64,000 bases of DNA from Bugula neritina (GCA_964035545.1 CAXIUT010000097.1:372001-436000); one strand, 5' to 3'; numbered from the stretch's first letter, positions 31,401-46,926 are shown. Made by a program: numbers and translations. The notes: generated by a model from the letters alone, not told the origin.

Positions 31401-34400
31401 ATACTGAAAAACACTGCAACATACTACAACATATTGAAATACACTGCAACACATTGAAATATACTGCAACATACCTAAATATACGGTGATATACCAAAAT
31501 AAACTGTAACACATTTAAAAATACTGCAACATACTGAAATACACTGCAACACTCTGAAATACACTGCAAAATACTGTAACACACTGAAATATACTGCAAC
31601 ACACTGCAACATACTGCAACATACTAGAATACACTGTAACATATTGAAATATACTGCAACATACTGAAATACACTGCTATATACTGAAATATACTGCAAC
31701 ACACTACAACATACTGCAACATGCTAAAATATACTGCAACATACTGAAATACCCTGCAAAATACTGAAATACACTGTAACATACTGAAGTATACTGCAAC
31801 ATACTGAAATACACTGCTACATACTGAAACATACTGCAACACACAGCAACATACTGCAACATACTAAAATACACTGTAACATATTGGAATACACTGCAAC
31901 ACATTGAAATATACTGCAAAATACTGAAATACACTGCTGCATACTGAAATTTACTGCGACACACTGCAACATACTGAAATATACTGCAAAATACTGAAAT
32001 ACACTGCTATATACTGAAATACACTGCAACACACTACAACATACTGCAACATGCTAAAATATACTGCAACATACCTAAATATACGGTAAAATACCAAAAT
32101 ATACTGTAACACATTGAAAAATACTGCAACATACTGAAATACACTGCTACATACTGAAATATACTGCAACACACAGCAACTTACTGCAACATACTAAAAT
32201 ATACTGCAACATACTGAAATACACTGCAAAATATTCAAATACACTGTAACATATTGAAATATACTGCAACATACTGAAATACAGTGCTACATACTGAAAT
32301 ATACTGCAACATACTGCAACATAGTGAAATACACTGCAACATACTGCAAGATAGTGAAATACACTGTAACATACTGAAATACACCGCAAAAAACTACAAC
32401 ATATTGAAATGCACTGTAACCTATTGAAATACACTGCAACACATTGAAATATACTGCAACATACCTAAATATACGGTAAAATACCAAAATATACTGTAAC
32501 ACATTGAAAAATACTGCAACATACTGAAATACACTGCAACACACCGAAAAACACTGAAATTACTGTAACACACTGAAATATACTGCAAAATACTGAAATA
32601 TACTGCAAAATACTGAAATACACTGCTACATACTGAAATATACTGCAACACACTACAACATACTGCAACATGCTAGTAGCTGCATTATACTGAAATACAC
32701 TGCTACATACTGAAATATACTGCAAAACACAGCAACATACTGCAACATACTAAAATATACTGCAACATACTAGAATACACTGTAACATAATGAATTACAC
32801 TGCAACACATTGAAATATACTGCAAAATACTGAAATACACTGCTATATACTGAAATATACTGCAACACACTACAACATACTGCAACATGCTAAAATCTAC
32901 TGCAACGAACTGAAATACCCTGCAAAATACTGAAATACACTGTAAGATACTGAAATACACTGCTACATACTGAAATATACTGCAACACACTGCAACATAC
33001 TGCAACATACCAAAATATACTGCAACATACTGAAATACACTGCAGAATACTGAAATACACTGTAACATACTGAAATATACTGCAAAATACTGAAATACAC
33101 TGCTACATACTGAAATATACTGCAACACACTGTGACATACTGCAACATACTAAAATACACTGTAACACATTGAAATACACTGCAACACATTGAAATATAC
33201 TGCAATGTACCGAAATATATGGTAAACTACTGAAATATACTGTCACACATTGAAAAATACTGCAACATACTGAAATATACTGCGACACATTGCAATATAC
33301 TGTAACATACTGAAATATGCTGTAGCACACTGAAATACACTGCAACTCACTGAAATATACTGCAACATACTGAAATACACTGTAACATATTGAAATATAC
33401 TGCAACATACTGAAATACACTGCTACATACTAAATTTTACTGCAACATACTGCAACATAGTGAAATACACTGTAACATACTGAAATACACTGCAACATAC
33501 TGCAACATATTGAAATAAACTGCAACACATTGAAATATACTGCATTATACCTAAATATACGGTGATATACCAAAATATACTGTAACACATTTAAAAATAC
33601 TGCAACATACTGAAATACACTGCAAAAAACTGTAACACACTGAAATAAACTGCAACACACTGCAACATACTGCAACATACTAAAATATACTGTAACATAT
33701 TGAAATAGACTGCAACACATTGAAATATACTGTAAATTACTGAAATACACTGCTAAATACTGAAATATACTGCAACACACTGCAAGATACTGCAACATAC
33801 TAAAATATATTGCAACATACTGAAATACACTGCAGAATACTGAAATACACTGTAACATACTGAAATATACTGCAAAATACTGAAATACACTGCTACATAC
33901 TGAAATATACTGCAACACACTGCGACATACTGCAACATACTAAATTACACTGTAACATATTGAAATACACTGCAACACATTGAAATATACTGCAATGTAC
34001 CGAAATATATGGTCAACTACTGAAATATACTGTCACACATTGCAATATACTCTAACATACTGAAATATGCTGTAGCACACTGAAATACACTGCAACTCAC
34101 TGAAATATACTGCAACATACTGAAATACACTGTAACATATTGAAATATACTGCAACATACTGAAATACAGTGCTACATACTGAAATATACTGCAACATAC
34201 TGCAACATAGTGAAATACACTGCAACATACTGCAAGATAGTGAAATACACTGTAACATACTGAATTACACCGCAAAATACTGCAACATATTGAAATGCAC
34301 TGTAACATATTGAAATACACTGCAACACATTGAAATATACTGCAACATACCTAAATATACGGTATTATACCAAAATATACTGTAACACATTGAAAAATAC

Positions 34401-36473
34401 TGCAACATACTGAAATACACTGCAACACACCGAAAAACACTGAAAATACTGTAACACACTGAAATATACTGCAAAATACTGAAATATACTGCAAAATACT
34501 GAAATACACTGCTACATACTGAAATATACTGCAACACACCGCAACATACTGCAACATACTAAAGTATACTGCAACATACTGAAATACACTGCAAAATACT
34601 GAAATACACTATAACATACTGAAATATACTGCAACATACTGAAATACACTGCTACATACTGAAATATACTGCAACACACAGCAACATACTGCAACATACT
34701 AAAATACACTGTAACATATTGGAATACCCTGCAACACATTGAAATATACTGCAACATACCTAAATATACGGTGATATACCAAAATAAACTGTAACACATT
34801 TAAAAATACTGCAACATACTGAAATACACTGCAACACTCTGAAATACACTGCAAAATACTGTAACACACTGAAATATACTGCAACACACTGCAACATACT
34901 GCAACATACTAGAATACACTGTAACATATTGAAATATACTGCAATATACTGAAATACACTGCTATATACCGAAATATACTGCAACACACTACAACATACT
35001 GCAACATGCTGAAATATACTGCAACATACTGAAATACCCTGCAAAATGTACTGAAATACACTGTAACATACTGAAGTATACTGCAACATACTGAAATACA
35101 CTGCTACATACTGAAATTTACTGCGACACACTGCAACATACTGCAACATACTAAAATGCACTGTAACATAGTGAAATAGACTGCAACACATTGAAATATA
35201 CTGCAAAATACTGAAATACACTGCTATATACTGAAATTTACTGCAACACACTGCAACATACTGCAACATACTAAAATATACTGCAACATACTGAAATACA
35301 CTGCAAAATATTCAAATACACTGTAACATATTGAAATATACTGCAACATACGGAAATACAGTGCTACATACTGAAATATACTGCAACATACTGCAACATA
35401 GTGAAATACACTGCAACATACTGCAAGATAGCGAAATACACTGTAACATACTGAAATATACTGCAAAATACTGAAATACACTGCTACATACTGAAATATA
35501 CTGCAACACACTGCGACATACTGCAACATACTAAAATACACTGTAACATATTGAAATACACTGCAACACATTGAAATATACTGCAATGTACCGAAATATA
35601 TGGTAAACTACTGAAATATACTGTCACACATTGAAAAACACTGCAACATACTGAAATATACTGCGACACATTGCAATATACTGTAACATACTGAAATATG
35701 CTGTAGCACACTGAAATACACTGCAACTCACTGAAATATACTGCAACATACTGAAATACACTGTAACATATTGAAATATACTGCAACATACTGAAATACA
35801 CTGCTACATACTAAATTTTACTGCAACATACTGCAACATAGTGAAATACACTGTAACATACTGAAATACACTGCAACATACTGCAACATATTGAAATACA
35901 CTGCAACACATTGAAATATACTGCATTATACCTGAATATACGGTGATATACCAAAATATACTGTAACACATTTAAAAATACTGCAACATACTGAAATACA
36001 CTGCAAAAAACTGTAACACACTGAAATAAACTGCAACACACTGCAACATACTGCAACATACTAAAATATACTGTAACATATTGAAATAGACTGCAACACA
36101 TTGAAACATACTGTAAATTACTGAAATACACTGCTAAATACTGAAATATACTGCAACACACTGCAAGATACTGCAACATACTAAAATATATTGCAACATA
36201 CTGAAATACACTGCAGAATACTGAAATACACTGTAACATACTGAAATATACTGCAAAATACTGAAATACACAGCTACATACTGAAATATACTGCAACACA
36301 CTGCGACATACTGCAACATACTAAATTACACTGTAACATATTGAAATACACTGCAACACATTGAAATATACTGCAATGTACCGAAATATATGGTCAACTA
36401 CTGAAATATACTGTCACACATTGAAAAACACTGCAACATACTGAAATATACTGCGACACATTGCAATATACTG
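28453..36473. repeat. Third, edited copy of the 8-9 kb unit
   Basis: It follows 11,384-19,901 at an offset of 17,069 bp. The offset falls to 16,952 after about 32,140 (net loss of 117 bp at a replaced tract) and to 16,572 after about 35,450. The second change is a clean loss of 380 bp, or 38 monomers, corresponding to about 18,501-18,880. The match stops near 36,473, where copies 1 and 2 carry their internal junction (19,902). Single-base changes are present, for example TATATATTGA near 30,835 and ACATACCAAAA near 33,008. Confidence 0.86.
32057..32147. repeat. Local conversion-like tract inside the third unit
   Basis: A GGT-N5-ACC module sits at 32,073, where the sister units (14,990-15,175 and 22,986-23,171) have ordinary monomers and a 7-bp marker. 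About 70 bp starting at 32,071 are the same as the sequence starting at 32,461, 390 bp downstream in the same unit, including the rarer GGTAAAATACC core. Net effect is a 117-bp loss: eleven decamers plus one 7-bp unit. Flanking monomers are shared by donor and recipient. This looks like a short non-reciprocal copy event, though two nested unequal exchanges could also explain it. Confidence 0.75.
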
Positions 36474-36783
36474 TAACATACTGAAATATGCTGTAGCACA
36501 CTGAAATACACTGCAACTCACTGAAATATACTGCAACATACTGAAATACACTGTAACATATTGAAATATACTGCAACATACTGAAATACAGTGCTACATA
36601 CTGAAATATACTGCAACATACTGCAACATAGTGAAATACACTGCAACATACTGCAAGATAGTGAAATACACTGTAACATACTGAATTACACCGCAAAATA
36701 CTGCAACATATTGAAATGCACTGTAACATATTGAAATACACTGCAACACATTGAAATATACTGCAACATACCTAAATATACGG
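36474..36783. repeat. Connector segment related to 17,101-17,410
   Basis: After the third unit diverges, the array matches 17,101-17,410 at an offset of 19,373 bp, up to the GGT-N5-ACC module at 36,770. There it switches to the version seen at 487, with the GGTGATATACC core in place of GGTATTATACC. The switch falls within about 36,740-36,783, in sequence common to both parents, so the exact crossover cannot be placed. Confidence 0.75.
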
Positions 36784-39700
36784 TGATATACCAAAATAAA
36801 CTGTAACACATTTAAAAATACTGCAAAATACTGAAATACACTGCAACACTCTGAAATACACTGCAAAATACTGTAACACACTGAAATATACTGCAACACA
36901 CTGCAACATACTGCAACATACTAGAATACACTGTAACATATTGAAATATACTGCAATATACTGAAATACACTGCTATATACCGAAATATACTGCAACACA
37001 CTACAACATACTGCAACATGCTAAAATATACTGCAACATACTGAAATACCCTGCAAAATATACTGAAATACACTGTAACATACTGAAGTATACTGCAACA
37101 TACTGAAATACACTGCTACATACTGAAATTTACTGCGACACACTGCAACATACTGCAACATACTAAAATGCACTGTAACATAGTGAAATAGACTGCAACA
37201 CATTGAAATATACTGCAAAATACTGAAATACACTGCTATATACTGAAATTTACTGCAACACACTGCAACATACTGCAACATACTAAAATATACCGCAACA
37301 TACTGAAATACACTGCAAAATATTCAAATACACTGTAACATATTGAAATATACTGCAACATACGGAAATACAGTGCTACATACTGAAATATACTGCAACA
37401 TACTGCAACATAGTGAAATACACTGCAACATACTGCAAGATAGTGAAATACACTGTAACATACTGGAGTATACTGCAACATGCTGAAATACACTGCTACA
37501 TACTGAAATATACTGCAACACACAGCAACATACTGCAACATACTAAAATACACTGTGACATGTTGGAATACACTGCAACACATTGAAATATACTGCAAAA
37601 TACTGAAATACACTGCTACATACTTAAATATACTGCGACACACTGCAACATACTGCAACATACTAAAATACACTGTAACATATTGAAATAGACTGCAACA
37701 CAATGAAATATACTGTAAAATACTAAAATACACTGCTAAATACTGAAATATACTGCAACACACTGCAAGATACTGCAACATACTAAAATATACTGCAACA
37801 TACTGAAATACACTGCAGAATACTGAAATACACTGTAACATACTGAAATACACTGCAAAATACTGAAATACACTGCTACATACTGAAATATACTGCAACA
37901 CACTGCGACATACTGCAACATACTAAAATACACTGTAACATATTGAAATACACTGCAACACATTGAAATATACTGCAATGTACCGAAATATATGGTAAAC
38001 TACTGAAATATACTGTCACACATTGAAAAACACTGCAACATACTGAAATATACTGCAACATACTGAAATACACTGTAACATATTGAAATATACTGCAACA
38101 TACTGAAATACAGTGCTACATACTGAAATATACTGCAACATACTGCAACATAGTGAAATAAACTGCAACATACTGCAAGATAGTGAAATACACTGTAACA
38201 TACTGAAATACACCGCAAAATACTACAACATATTGAAATACACTGCAACACATTGAAATGTACTGCAACATACCTAAATATACGGTAATATACCAAAATA
38301 TACTGTAACACATTGAAAAATACTGCAACATACTGAAATACACTGCAACACACCGAAAAACACTGAAAATACTGTAACACACTGAAATATACTGCAAAAT
38401 ACTGAAATATACTGCAACATACTGAAATATACTGCTACATACTGAAATATACTGCAACACACTGCAACATACTGCAACATACTAGAATACACTGTAACAT
38501 AATGAAATACACTGCAACACATTGAAATATACTGCAAAATACTGAAATACGCTGCTATATACTGAAATACACTGCAACACACTACAACATACTGCAACAT
38601 GCTAAAAGCTGCAACATACTGAAATACACTGCTACATACTGAAATATACTGCAACACATTGCAACATACTGCAACATACTAAAGTATACTGCAACATACT
38701 GAAATACACTGCAGAATACTGAAATACACTGTAAGATACTGAAATATACTGCAAAATACTGAAATACATTGCTACATACAGAAATATACTGCAACACACT
38801 GCGACATACTGCAACATACTAAAATACACTGTAACATATTGAAATACACTGCAACACATTGAAATATATTGCAATGTACCGAAATATATGGTAAACTACT
38901 GAAATATACTGTCACACATTGAAAAATACTGCAACATACTGAAATATACTGCGACACATTGCAATATACTGTAACATACTGAAATATCCTGTAGCACACT
39001 GAAATACACTGCAACATACTGAAATACACTGTAACATATTGAAATATACTGCAACATACTGAAATACAGTGCTACATACTGAAATATACTGCAACATACT
39101 GCAACATAGTGAAATTCACTGTAACATACTGAAAAACACTGCAACATACTACAACATATTGAAATACACTGCAACACATTGAAATATACTGCAACATACC
39201 TAAATATACGGTGATATACCAAAATAAACTGTAACACATTTAAAAATACTGCAACATACTGAAATACACTGCAACACTCTGAAATACACTGCAAAATACT
39301 GTAACACACTGAAATATACTGCAACACACTGCAACATACTGCAACATACTAGAATACACTGTAACATATTGAAATATACTGCAACATACTGAAATACACT
39401 GCTATATACTGAAATATACTGCAACACATTACAACATACTGCAACATGCTAAAATATACTGCAACATACTGAAATACCCTGCAAAATACTGAAATACACT
39501 GTAACATACTGAAGTATACTGCAACATACTGAAATACACTGCTACATACTGAAACATACTGCAACACACAGCAACATACTGCAACATACTAAAATACACT
39601 GTAACATATTGGAATACACTGCAACACCTTGAAATATACTGCAAAATACTGAAATACACTGCTACATACTGAAATTTACTGCGACACACTGCAACATACT

Positions 39701-40925
39701 GCAACATACTAAAATGCGCTGTAACATAGTGAAATAGACTGCAACACATTGAAATATACTGCAAAATACTGAAGTACACTGCTATATACTGAAATACACT
39801 GCAACACGCTACAACATACTGCAACATGCTAAAATATACTGCAACATACTGAAATACACTGCAAAATACTGAAATACACTGTAACATACTGAAGTATACT
39901 GCAACATACTGAATCACACTGCTACATACTGAAATATACTGCAAAATACTGAAATACACTGCTATATACTGAAATACACTGCAACACACTACAACATACT
40001 GCAACATGCTAAAAGCTGCAACATACTGAAATACACTGCTACATACTGAAATATACTGCAACACACAGCAACTTACTGCAACATACTAAAATATACTGCA
40101 ACATACTGAAATACACTGCAAAATATTCAAATACACTGTAACATACTGAAATATACTGCGACACATTGCAATATACTGTAACATACTGAAATATCCTGTA
40201 GCACACTGAAATACACTGCAACTCACTGAAATATACTGCAACATACTGAAATACACTGTAACATATTGAAATATACTGCAACATACTGAAATACAGTGCT
40301 ACATACTGAAATATACTGCAACATACTGCAACATAGTGAAATAAACTGCAACATACTGCAAGATATTGAAATGCACTGTAACATATTGAAATACACTGCA
40401 ACACATTGAAATATACTGCAACATACCTAAATATACGGTAATATACCAAAATATACTGTAACACATTGAAAAATACTGCAGCATACTGAAATACACTGCA
40501 ACACACCGAAAAACACTTAAAATACTGTAAAACACTGAAATATACTGCAAAATACTGAAATATACTGCAAAATACCGAAATACACTGCTACATACTGAAA
40601 TATACTGCAACACACCGCAACATACTGCAACATACTAAAGTATACTGCAACATACTGAAATACACTGCAAAATACTGAAATACACTATAACATACTGAAA
40701 TATACTGCAACATACTGAAATATACTGCTACATACTGAAATATACTGCAAAACACTGCAACATACTAGAATACACTGTAACATAATGAAATACACTGCAA
40801 CACATTGAAATATACTGCAAAATACTGAAATACACTGCTAGATACTGAAATACACTGCAACACACTACAACATACTGCAACATGCTAAAAGCTGCAACAT
40901 ACTGAAATACACTGCTACATACTGA
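36744..40925. repeat. Long-range copy of the window's first 4 kb
   Basis: Markers from 461 onward reappear here at an offset of 36,283 bp. The offset becomes 36,263 after about 38,230, where 20 bp (two monomers) are missing compared with about 1,949-1,968. It falls to 36,213 near 40,364, where a further 50 bp (five monomers) are missing. Shared rare features include the 12-bp monomer, both module types and the GAATCACACTG variant near 39,910 (3,647 in the first copy). Beyond about 40,360 the match weakens, and it is lost by about 40,740. Confidence 0.85.
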
Positions 40926-41101
40926 AATACACTATAACATACTGAAATATACTGCAACATACTGAAATATACTGTAACATACTGAAGTATACTGCAACAT
41001 ACTGAATCACACTGCTACATACTGAAATATACTGCAAAATACTGAAATACACTGCTATATACTGAAATACACTGCAACACACTACAACATACTGCAACAT
41101 G
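40926..41101. repeat. Junction segment re-copying 39,878-40,010
   Basis: From about 40,971 the sequence repeats 39,878 onward at an offset of 1,093 bp, through the GAATCACACTG variant and the next 7-bp marker, and on to about 41,230. The 45 bp before it resemble ACTATAAC-containing monomers near 40,684. The offset equals 110 monomers minus 7 bp, as predicted by two 7-bp units and one 9-bp unit between the two sites. This is therefore a local partial duplication of about 1.1 kb. Confidence 0.75.
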
Positions 41102-43635
41102 CTAAAAGCTGCAACATACTGAAATACACTGCTACATACTGAAATATACTGCAACACACAGCAACTTACTGCAACATACTAAAATATACTGCAACATACT
41201 GAAATACACTGCAAAATATTCAAATACACTGTAACATATTGAAATATACTGCAACATACTGAAATACAGTGCTACATACTGAAATATACTGCAACATACT
41301 GCAACATAGTGAAATACACTGCAACATACTGCAAGATAGTGAAATACACTGTAACATACTGAAATACACCGCAAAAAACTACAACATATTGAAATGCACT
41401 GTAACCTATTGAAATACACTGCAACACATTGAAATATACTGCAACATACCTAGATATACGGTAATATACCAAAATATACTGTAACACATTAAAAAATACT
41501 GCAACATACTGAAATACACTGCAACACACCGAAAAACACTGAAATTACTGTAACACACTGAAATATACTGCAAAATACTGAAATATACTGCAAAATACTG
41601 AAATACACTGCTACATACTGAAATATTTTGCAACACACTGCAACATACTGCAACATACTAAAGTATACTGCAACATACTGAAATACACTGCAAAATACTG
41701 AAATACACTATAACATACTGAAATATACTTCAACATACTGAAATATACTGCTACATACTGAAATATACTGCAACACACTGCAACATACTGCAACATACTA
41801 GAATACACTGTAACATAATGAAATACACTGCAACACATTGAAATATACTGCAAAATACTGAAATACACTGCTATATACTGAAATACACTGCAACACACTA
41901 CAACATACTGCAACATGCTAGTAGCTGCATTATACTGAAATACACTGCTACATACTGAAATATACTGCAAAACACAGCAACATACTGCAACATACTAAAA
42001 TATACTGCAACATACTAGAATACACTGTAACATAATGAATTACACTGCAACACATTGAAATATACTGCAAAATACTGAAATACACTGCTATATACTGAAA
42101 TATACTGCAACACACTACAACATACTGCAACATGCTAAAATCTACTGCAACGAACTGAAATACCCTGCAAAATACTGAAATACACTGTAAGATACTGAAA
42201 TACACTGCTACATACTGAAATATACTGCAACACACTGCAACATACTGCAACATACTAAAATATACTGCAACATACTGAAATACACTGCAGAATACTGAAA
42301 TACACTGTAACATACTGAAATATACTGCAAAATACTGAAATACACTGCTACATACTGAAATATACTGCAACACACTGCGACATACTGCAACATACTAAAA
42401 TACACTGTAACATATTGAAATACACTGCAACACATTGAAATATACTGCAATGTACCGAAATATATGGTAAACTACTGAAATATACTGTCACACATTGAAA
42501 AATACTGCAACATACTGAAATATACTGCGACACATTGCAATATACTGTAACATACTGAAATATGCTGTAGCACACTGAAATACACTGCAACTCACTGAAA
42601 TATACTGCAACATACTGAAATACACTGTAACATATTGAAATATACTGCAACATACTGAAATACACTGCTACATACTAAATTTTACTGCAACATACTGCAA
42701 CATAGTTAAATACACTGTAACATACTGAAATACACTGCAACATTTTGCAACATATTGAAATACACTGCAACACATTGAAATATACTGCATTATACCTAAA
42801 TATACGGTGATATACCAAAATATACTGTAACACATTTAAAAATACTGCAACATACTGAAATACACTGCAAAAAACTGTAACACACTGAAATAAACTGCAA
42901 CACACTGCAACATACTGCAACATACTAAAATATACTGTAACATATTGAAATAGACTGCAACACATTGAAATATACTGTAAATTACTGAAATACACTGCTA
43001 AATACTGAAATATACTGCAACACACTGCAAGATACTGCAACATGCTAAAATATATTGCAACATACTGAAATACACTGCAGAATACTGAAATACACTGTAA
43101 CATACTTAAATATACTGCAAAATACTGAAATACACTGCTACATACTGAAATATACTGCAACACACTGCGACATACTGCAACATACTAAATTACACTGTAA
43201 CATATTGAAATACACTGCAACACATTGAAATATACTGCAATGTACCGAAATATATGGTCAACTACTGAAATATACTGTCACACATTGAAAAACACTGCAA
43301 CATACTGAAATATACTGCGACACATTGCAATATACTCTAACATACTGAAATATGCTGTAGCACACTGAAATACACTGCAACTCACTGAAATATACTGCAA
43401 CATACTGAAATACACTGTAACATATTGAAATATACTGCAACATACTGAAATACAGTGCTACATACTGAAATATACTGCAACATACTGCAACATAGTGAAA
43501 TCCACTGCAACATACTGCAAGATAGTGAAATACACTGTAACATACTGAAATACACCGCAAAATACTACAACATTTTGAAATGCACTGTAACATATTGAAA
43601 TACACTGCAACACATTGAAATGTACTGCAACATAC
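41102..43635. repeat. Block matching 7,884-10,427
   Basis: Markers match the first unit of the 3,052-bp pair at an offset of 33,218 bp. The offset falls to 33,208 near 42,745, where one monomer is missing and CATTTTGCAAC appears in place of the CATAATG path. The GCTAGTA 7-bp unit at ~41,917 and the modules at 41,448, 42,794 and 43,634 are shared. Single-base changes include CATAGTTAAAT near 42,707. Since it is more diverged than the adjacent duplications, this looks like an older relationship. Confidence 0.8.
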
Positions 43636-46296
43636 CTAAATATACGGTAATATACCAAAATATACTGTAACACATTGAAAAATACTGCAACATACTGAAA
43701 TACACTGCAACACACCGAAAAACACTGAAAATACTGTAACACACTGAAATATACTGCAAAATACTGAAATATACTGCAACATACTGAAATATACTGCTAC
43801 ATACTGAAATATACTGCAACACACTGCAACATACTGCAACATACTAGAATACACTGTAACATAATGAAATACACTGCAACACATTGAAATATACTGCAAA
43901 ATACTGAAATACACTGCTATATACTGAAATACACTGCAACACACTACAACATACTGCAACATGCTAAAAGCTGCAACATACTGAAATACACTGCTACATA
44001 CTGAAATATACTGCAACACATTGCAACATACTGCAACATACTAAAGTATACTGCAACATACTGAAATACACTGCAGAATACTGAAATACACTGTAAGATA
44101 CTGAAATATACTGCAAAATACAGAAATACATTGCTACATACTGAAATATACTGCAACACACTGCGACATACTGCAACATACTAAAATACACTGTAACATA
44201 TTGAAATACACTGCAACACATTGAAATATATTGCAATGTACCGAAATATATGGTAAACTACTGAAATATACTGTCACACATTGAAAAATACTGCAACATA
44301 CTGAAATATACTGCGACACATTGCAATATACTGTAACATACTGAAATATCCTGTAGCACACTGAAATACACTGCAACATACTGAAATACACTGTAACATA
44401 TTGAAATATACTGCAACATACTGAAATACAGTGCTACATACTGAAATATACTGCAACATACTGCAACATAGTGAAATTCACTGTAACATACTGAAAACAC
44501 TGCAACATACTACAACATATTGAAATACACTGCAACACATTGAAATATACTGCAACATACCTAAATATACGGTGATATACCAAAATAAACTGTAACACAT
44601 TTAAAAATACTGCAACATACTGAAATACACTGCAACACTCTGAAATACACTGCAAAATACTGTAACACACTGAAATATACTGCAACACACTGCAACATAC
44701 TGCAACATACTAGAATACACTGTAACATATTGAAATATACTGCAACATACTGAAATACACTGCTATATACTGAAATATACTGCAACACACTACAACATAC
44801 TGCAACATGCTAAAATATACTGCAACATACTGAAATACCCTGCAAAATACTGAAATACACTGTAACATACTGAAGTATACTGCAACATACTGAAATACAC
44901 TGCTACATACTGAAACATACTGCAACACACAGCAACATACTGCAACATACTAAAATACACTGTAACATATTGGAATACACTGCAACACATTGAAATATAC
45001 TGCAAAATACTGAAATACACTGCTGCATACTGAAATTTACTGCGACACACTGCAACATACTGCAACATACTAAAATGCGCTGTAACATAGTGAAATAGAC
45101 TGCAACACATTGAAATATACTGCAAAATACTGAAGTACACTGCTATATACTGAAATACACTGCAACACACTACAACATACTGCAACATGCTAAAATATAC
45201 TGCAACATACTGAAATACACTGCAAAATACTGAAATACACTGTAACATACTGAAGTATACTGCAACATACTGAATCACACTGCTACATACTGAAATATAC
45301 TGCAAAATACTGAAATACACTGCTATATACTGAAATACACTGCAACACACTACAACATACTGCAACATGCTAAAAGCTGCAACATACTGAAATACACTGC
45401 TACATACTGAAATATACTGCAACACACAGCAACTTACTGCAACATACTAAAATATACTGCAACATACTGAAATACACTGCAAAATATTCAAATACACTGT
45501 AACATACTGAAATATACTGCGACACATTGCAATATACTGTAACATACTGAAATATCCTGTAGCACACTGAAATACACTGCAACTCACTGAAATATACTGC
45601 AACATACTGAAATACACTGTAACGTATTGAAATATACTGCAACATACTGAAATACAGTGCTACATACTGAAATATACTGCAACATACTGCAACATAGTTA
45701 AATAAACTGCAACATACTGCAAGATATTGAAATGCACTGTAACATATTGAAATACACTGCAACACATTGAAATATACTGCAACATACCTAAATATACGGT
45801 AATATACCAAAATATACTGTAACACATTGAAAAATACTGCAGCATACTGAAATACACTGCAACACACCGAAAAACACTGAAAATACTGTAAAACACTGAA
45901 ATATACTGCAAAATACTGAAATATACTGCAAAATACCGAAATACACTGCTACATACTGAAATATACTGCAACACACCGCAACATACTGCAACATACTAAA
46001 GTATACTGCAACATACTGAAATACACTGCAAAATACTGAAATACACTATAACATACTGAAATATACTGCAACATACTGAAATATACTGCTACATACTGAA
46101 ATATACTGCAAAACACTGCAACATACTGCAACATACTAGAATACACTGTAACATAATGAAATACACTGCAACACATTGAAATATACTGCAAAATACTGAA
46201 ATACACTGCTATATACTGAAATACACTGCAACACACTACAACATACTGCAACATGCTAAAAGCTGCAACATACTGAAATACACTGCTACATACTGA
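43602..46296. repeat. Copy of 38,240-40,925
   Basis: Markers recur at an offset of 5,362 bp, changing to 5,361 after a unique one-base deletion near 44,490. The offset becomes 5,371 after about 46,127, where the first copy lacks one decamer (near 40,760). The spacing equals 538 monomers minus 18 bp, which matches five 7-bp and three 9-bp units counted between the copies. The first copy changes path near 40,925, whereas this one continues into the TTGCAAC path near 46,311. Confidence 0.82.
44490..44498. repeat. Private 9-bp monomer, one base lost from an A run
   Basis: The unit reads ACTGAAAAC, where related positions (for example 2,866, 7,006 and 14,336) read ACTGAAAAAC. The deletion is in a run of five A and changes the block offset by exactly one base. 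I saw it in only one copy, so it is probably a young slippage event that has not been spread by duplication. Confidence 0.8.
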
Positions 46297-46926
46297 AATA
46301 TACTGCAACACATTGCAACATACTGCAACATACTAAAGTATACTGCAACATACTGAAATACACTGCAGAATACTGAAATACACTGTAAGATACTGAAATA
46401 TACTGCAAAATACTGAAATACATTGCTACATACTGAAATATACTGCAACACACTGCGACATACTGCAACATACTAAAATACACTGTAACATATTGAAATA
46501 CACTGCAACACATTGAAATATACTGCAATGTACCGAAATATATGGTAAACTACTGAAATATACTGTCACACATTGAAAAATACTGCAACATACTGAAATA
46601 TACTGCGACACATTGCAATATACTGTAACATACTGAAATATCCTGTAGCACACTGAAATACACTGCAACATACTGAAATACACTGTAACATATTGAAATA
46701 TACTGCAACATACTGAAATACAGTGCTACATACTGAAATATACTGCAACATACTGCAACATAGTGAAATTCACTGTAACATACTGAAAAACACTGCAACA
46801 TACTACAACATATTGAAATACACTGCAACACATTGAAATATACTGCAACATACCTAAATATACGGTGATATACCAAAATAAACTGTAACACATTTAAAAA
46901 TACTGCAACATACTGAAATACACTGC
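46297..46926. repeat. Short-range copy of 44,005-44,634
   Basis: Markers, including the ACC-N9-GGT module at 46,532, lie 2,292 bp after their partners (2,293 bp beyond the one-base deletion at 44,490; the module at 46,852 pairs with 44,559). The same stretch is related to 13,849-14,480 and 51,511-52,140. It ends at a switch near 46,920, where the CACTGCAGAATACTG path replaces the AACACTCTG path. Confidence 0.75.
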
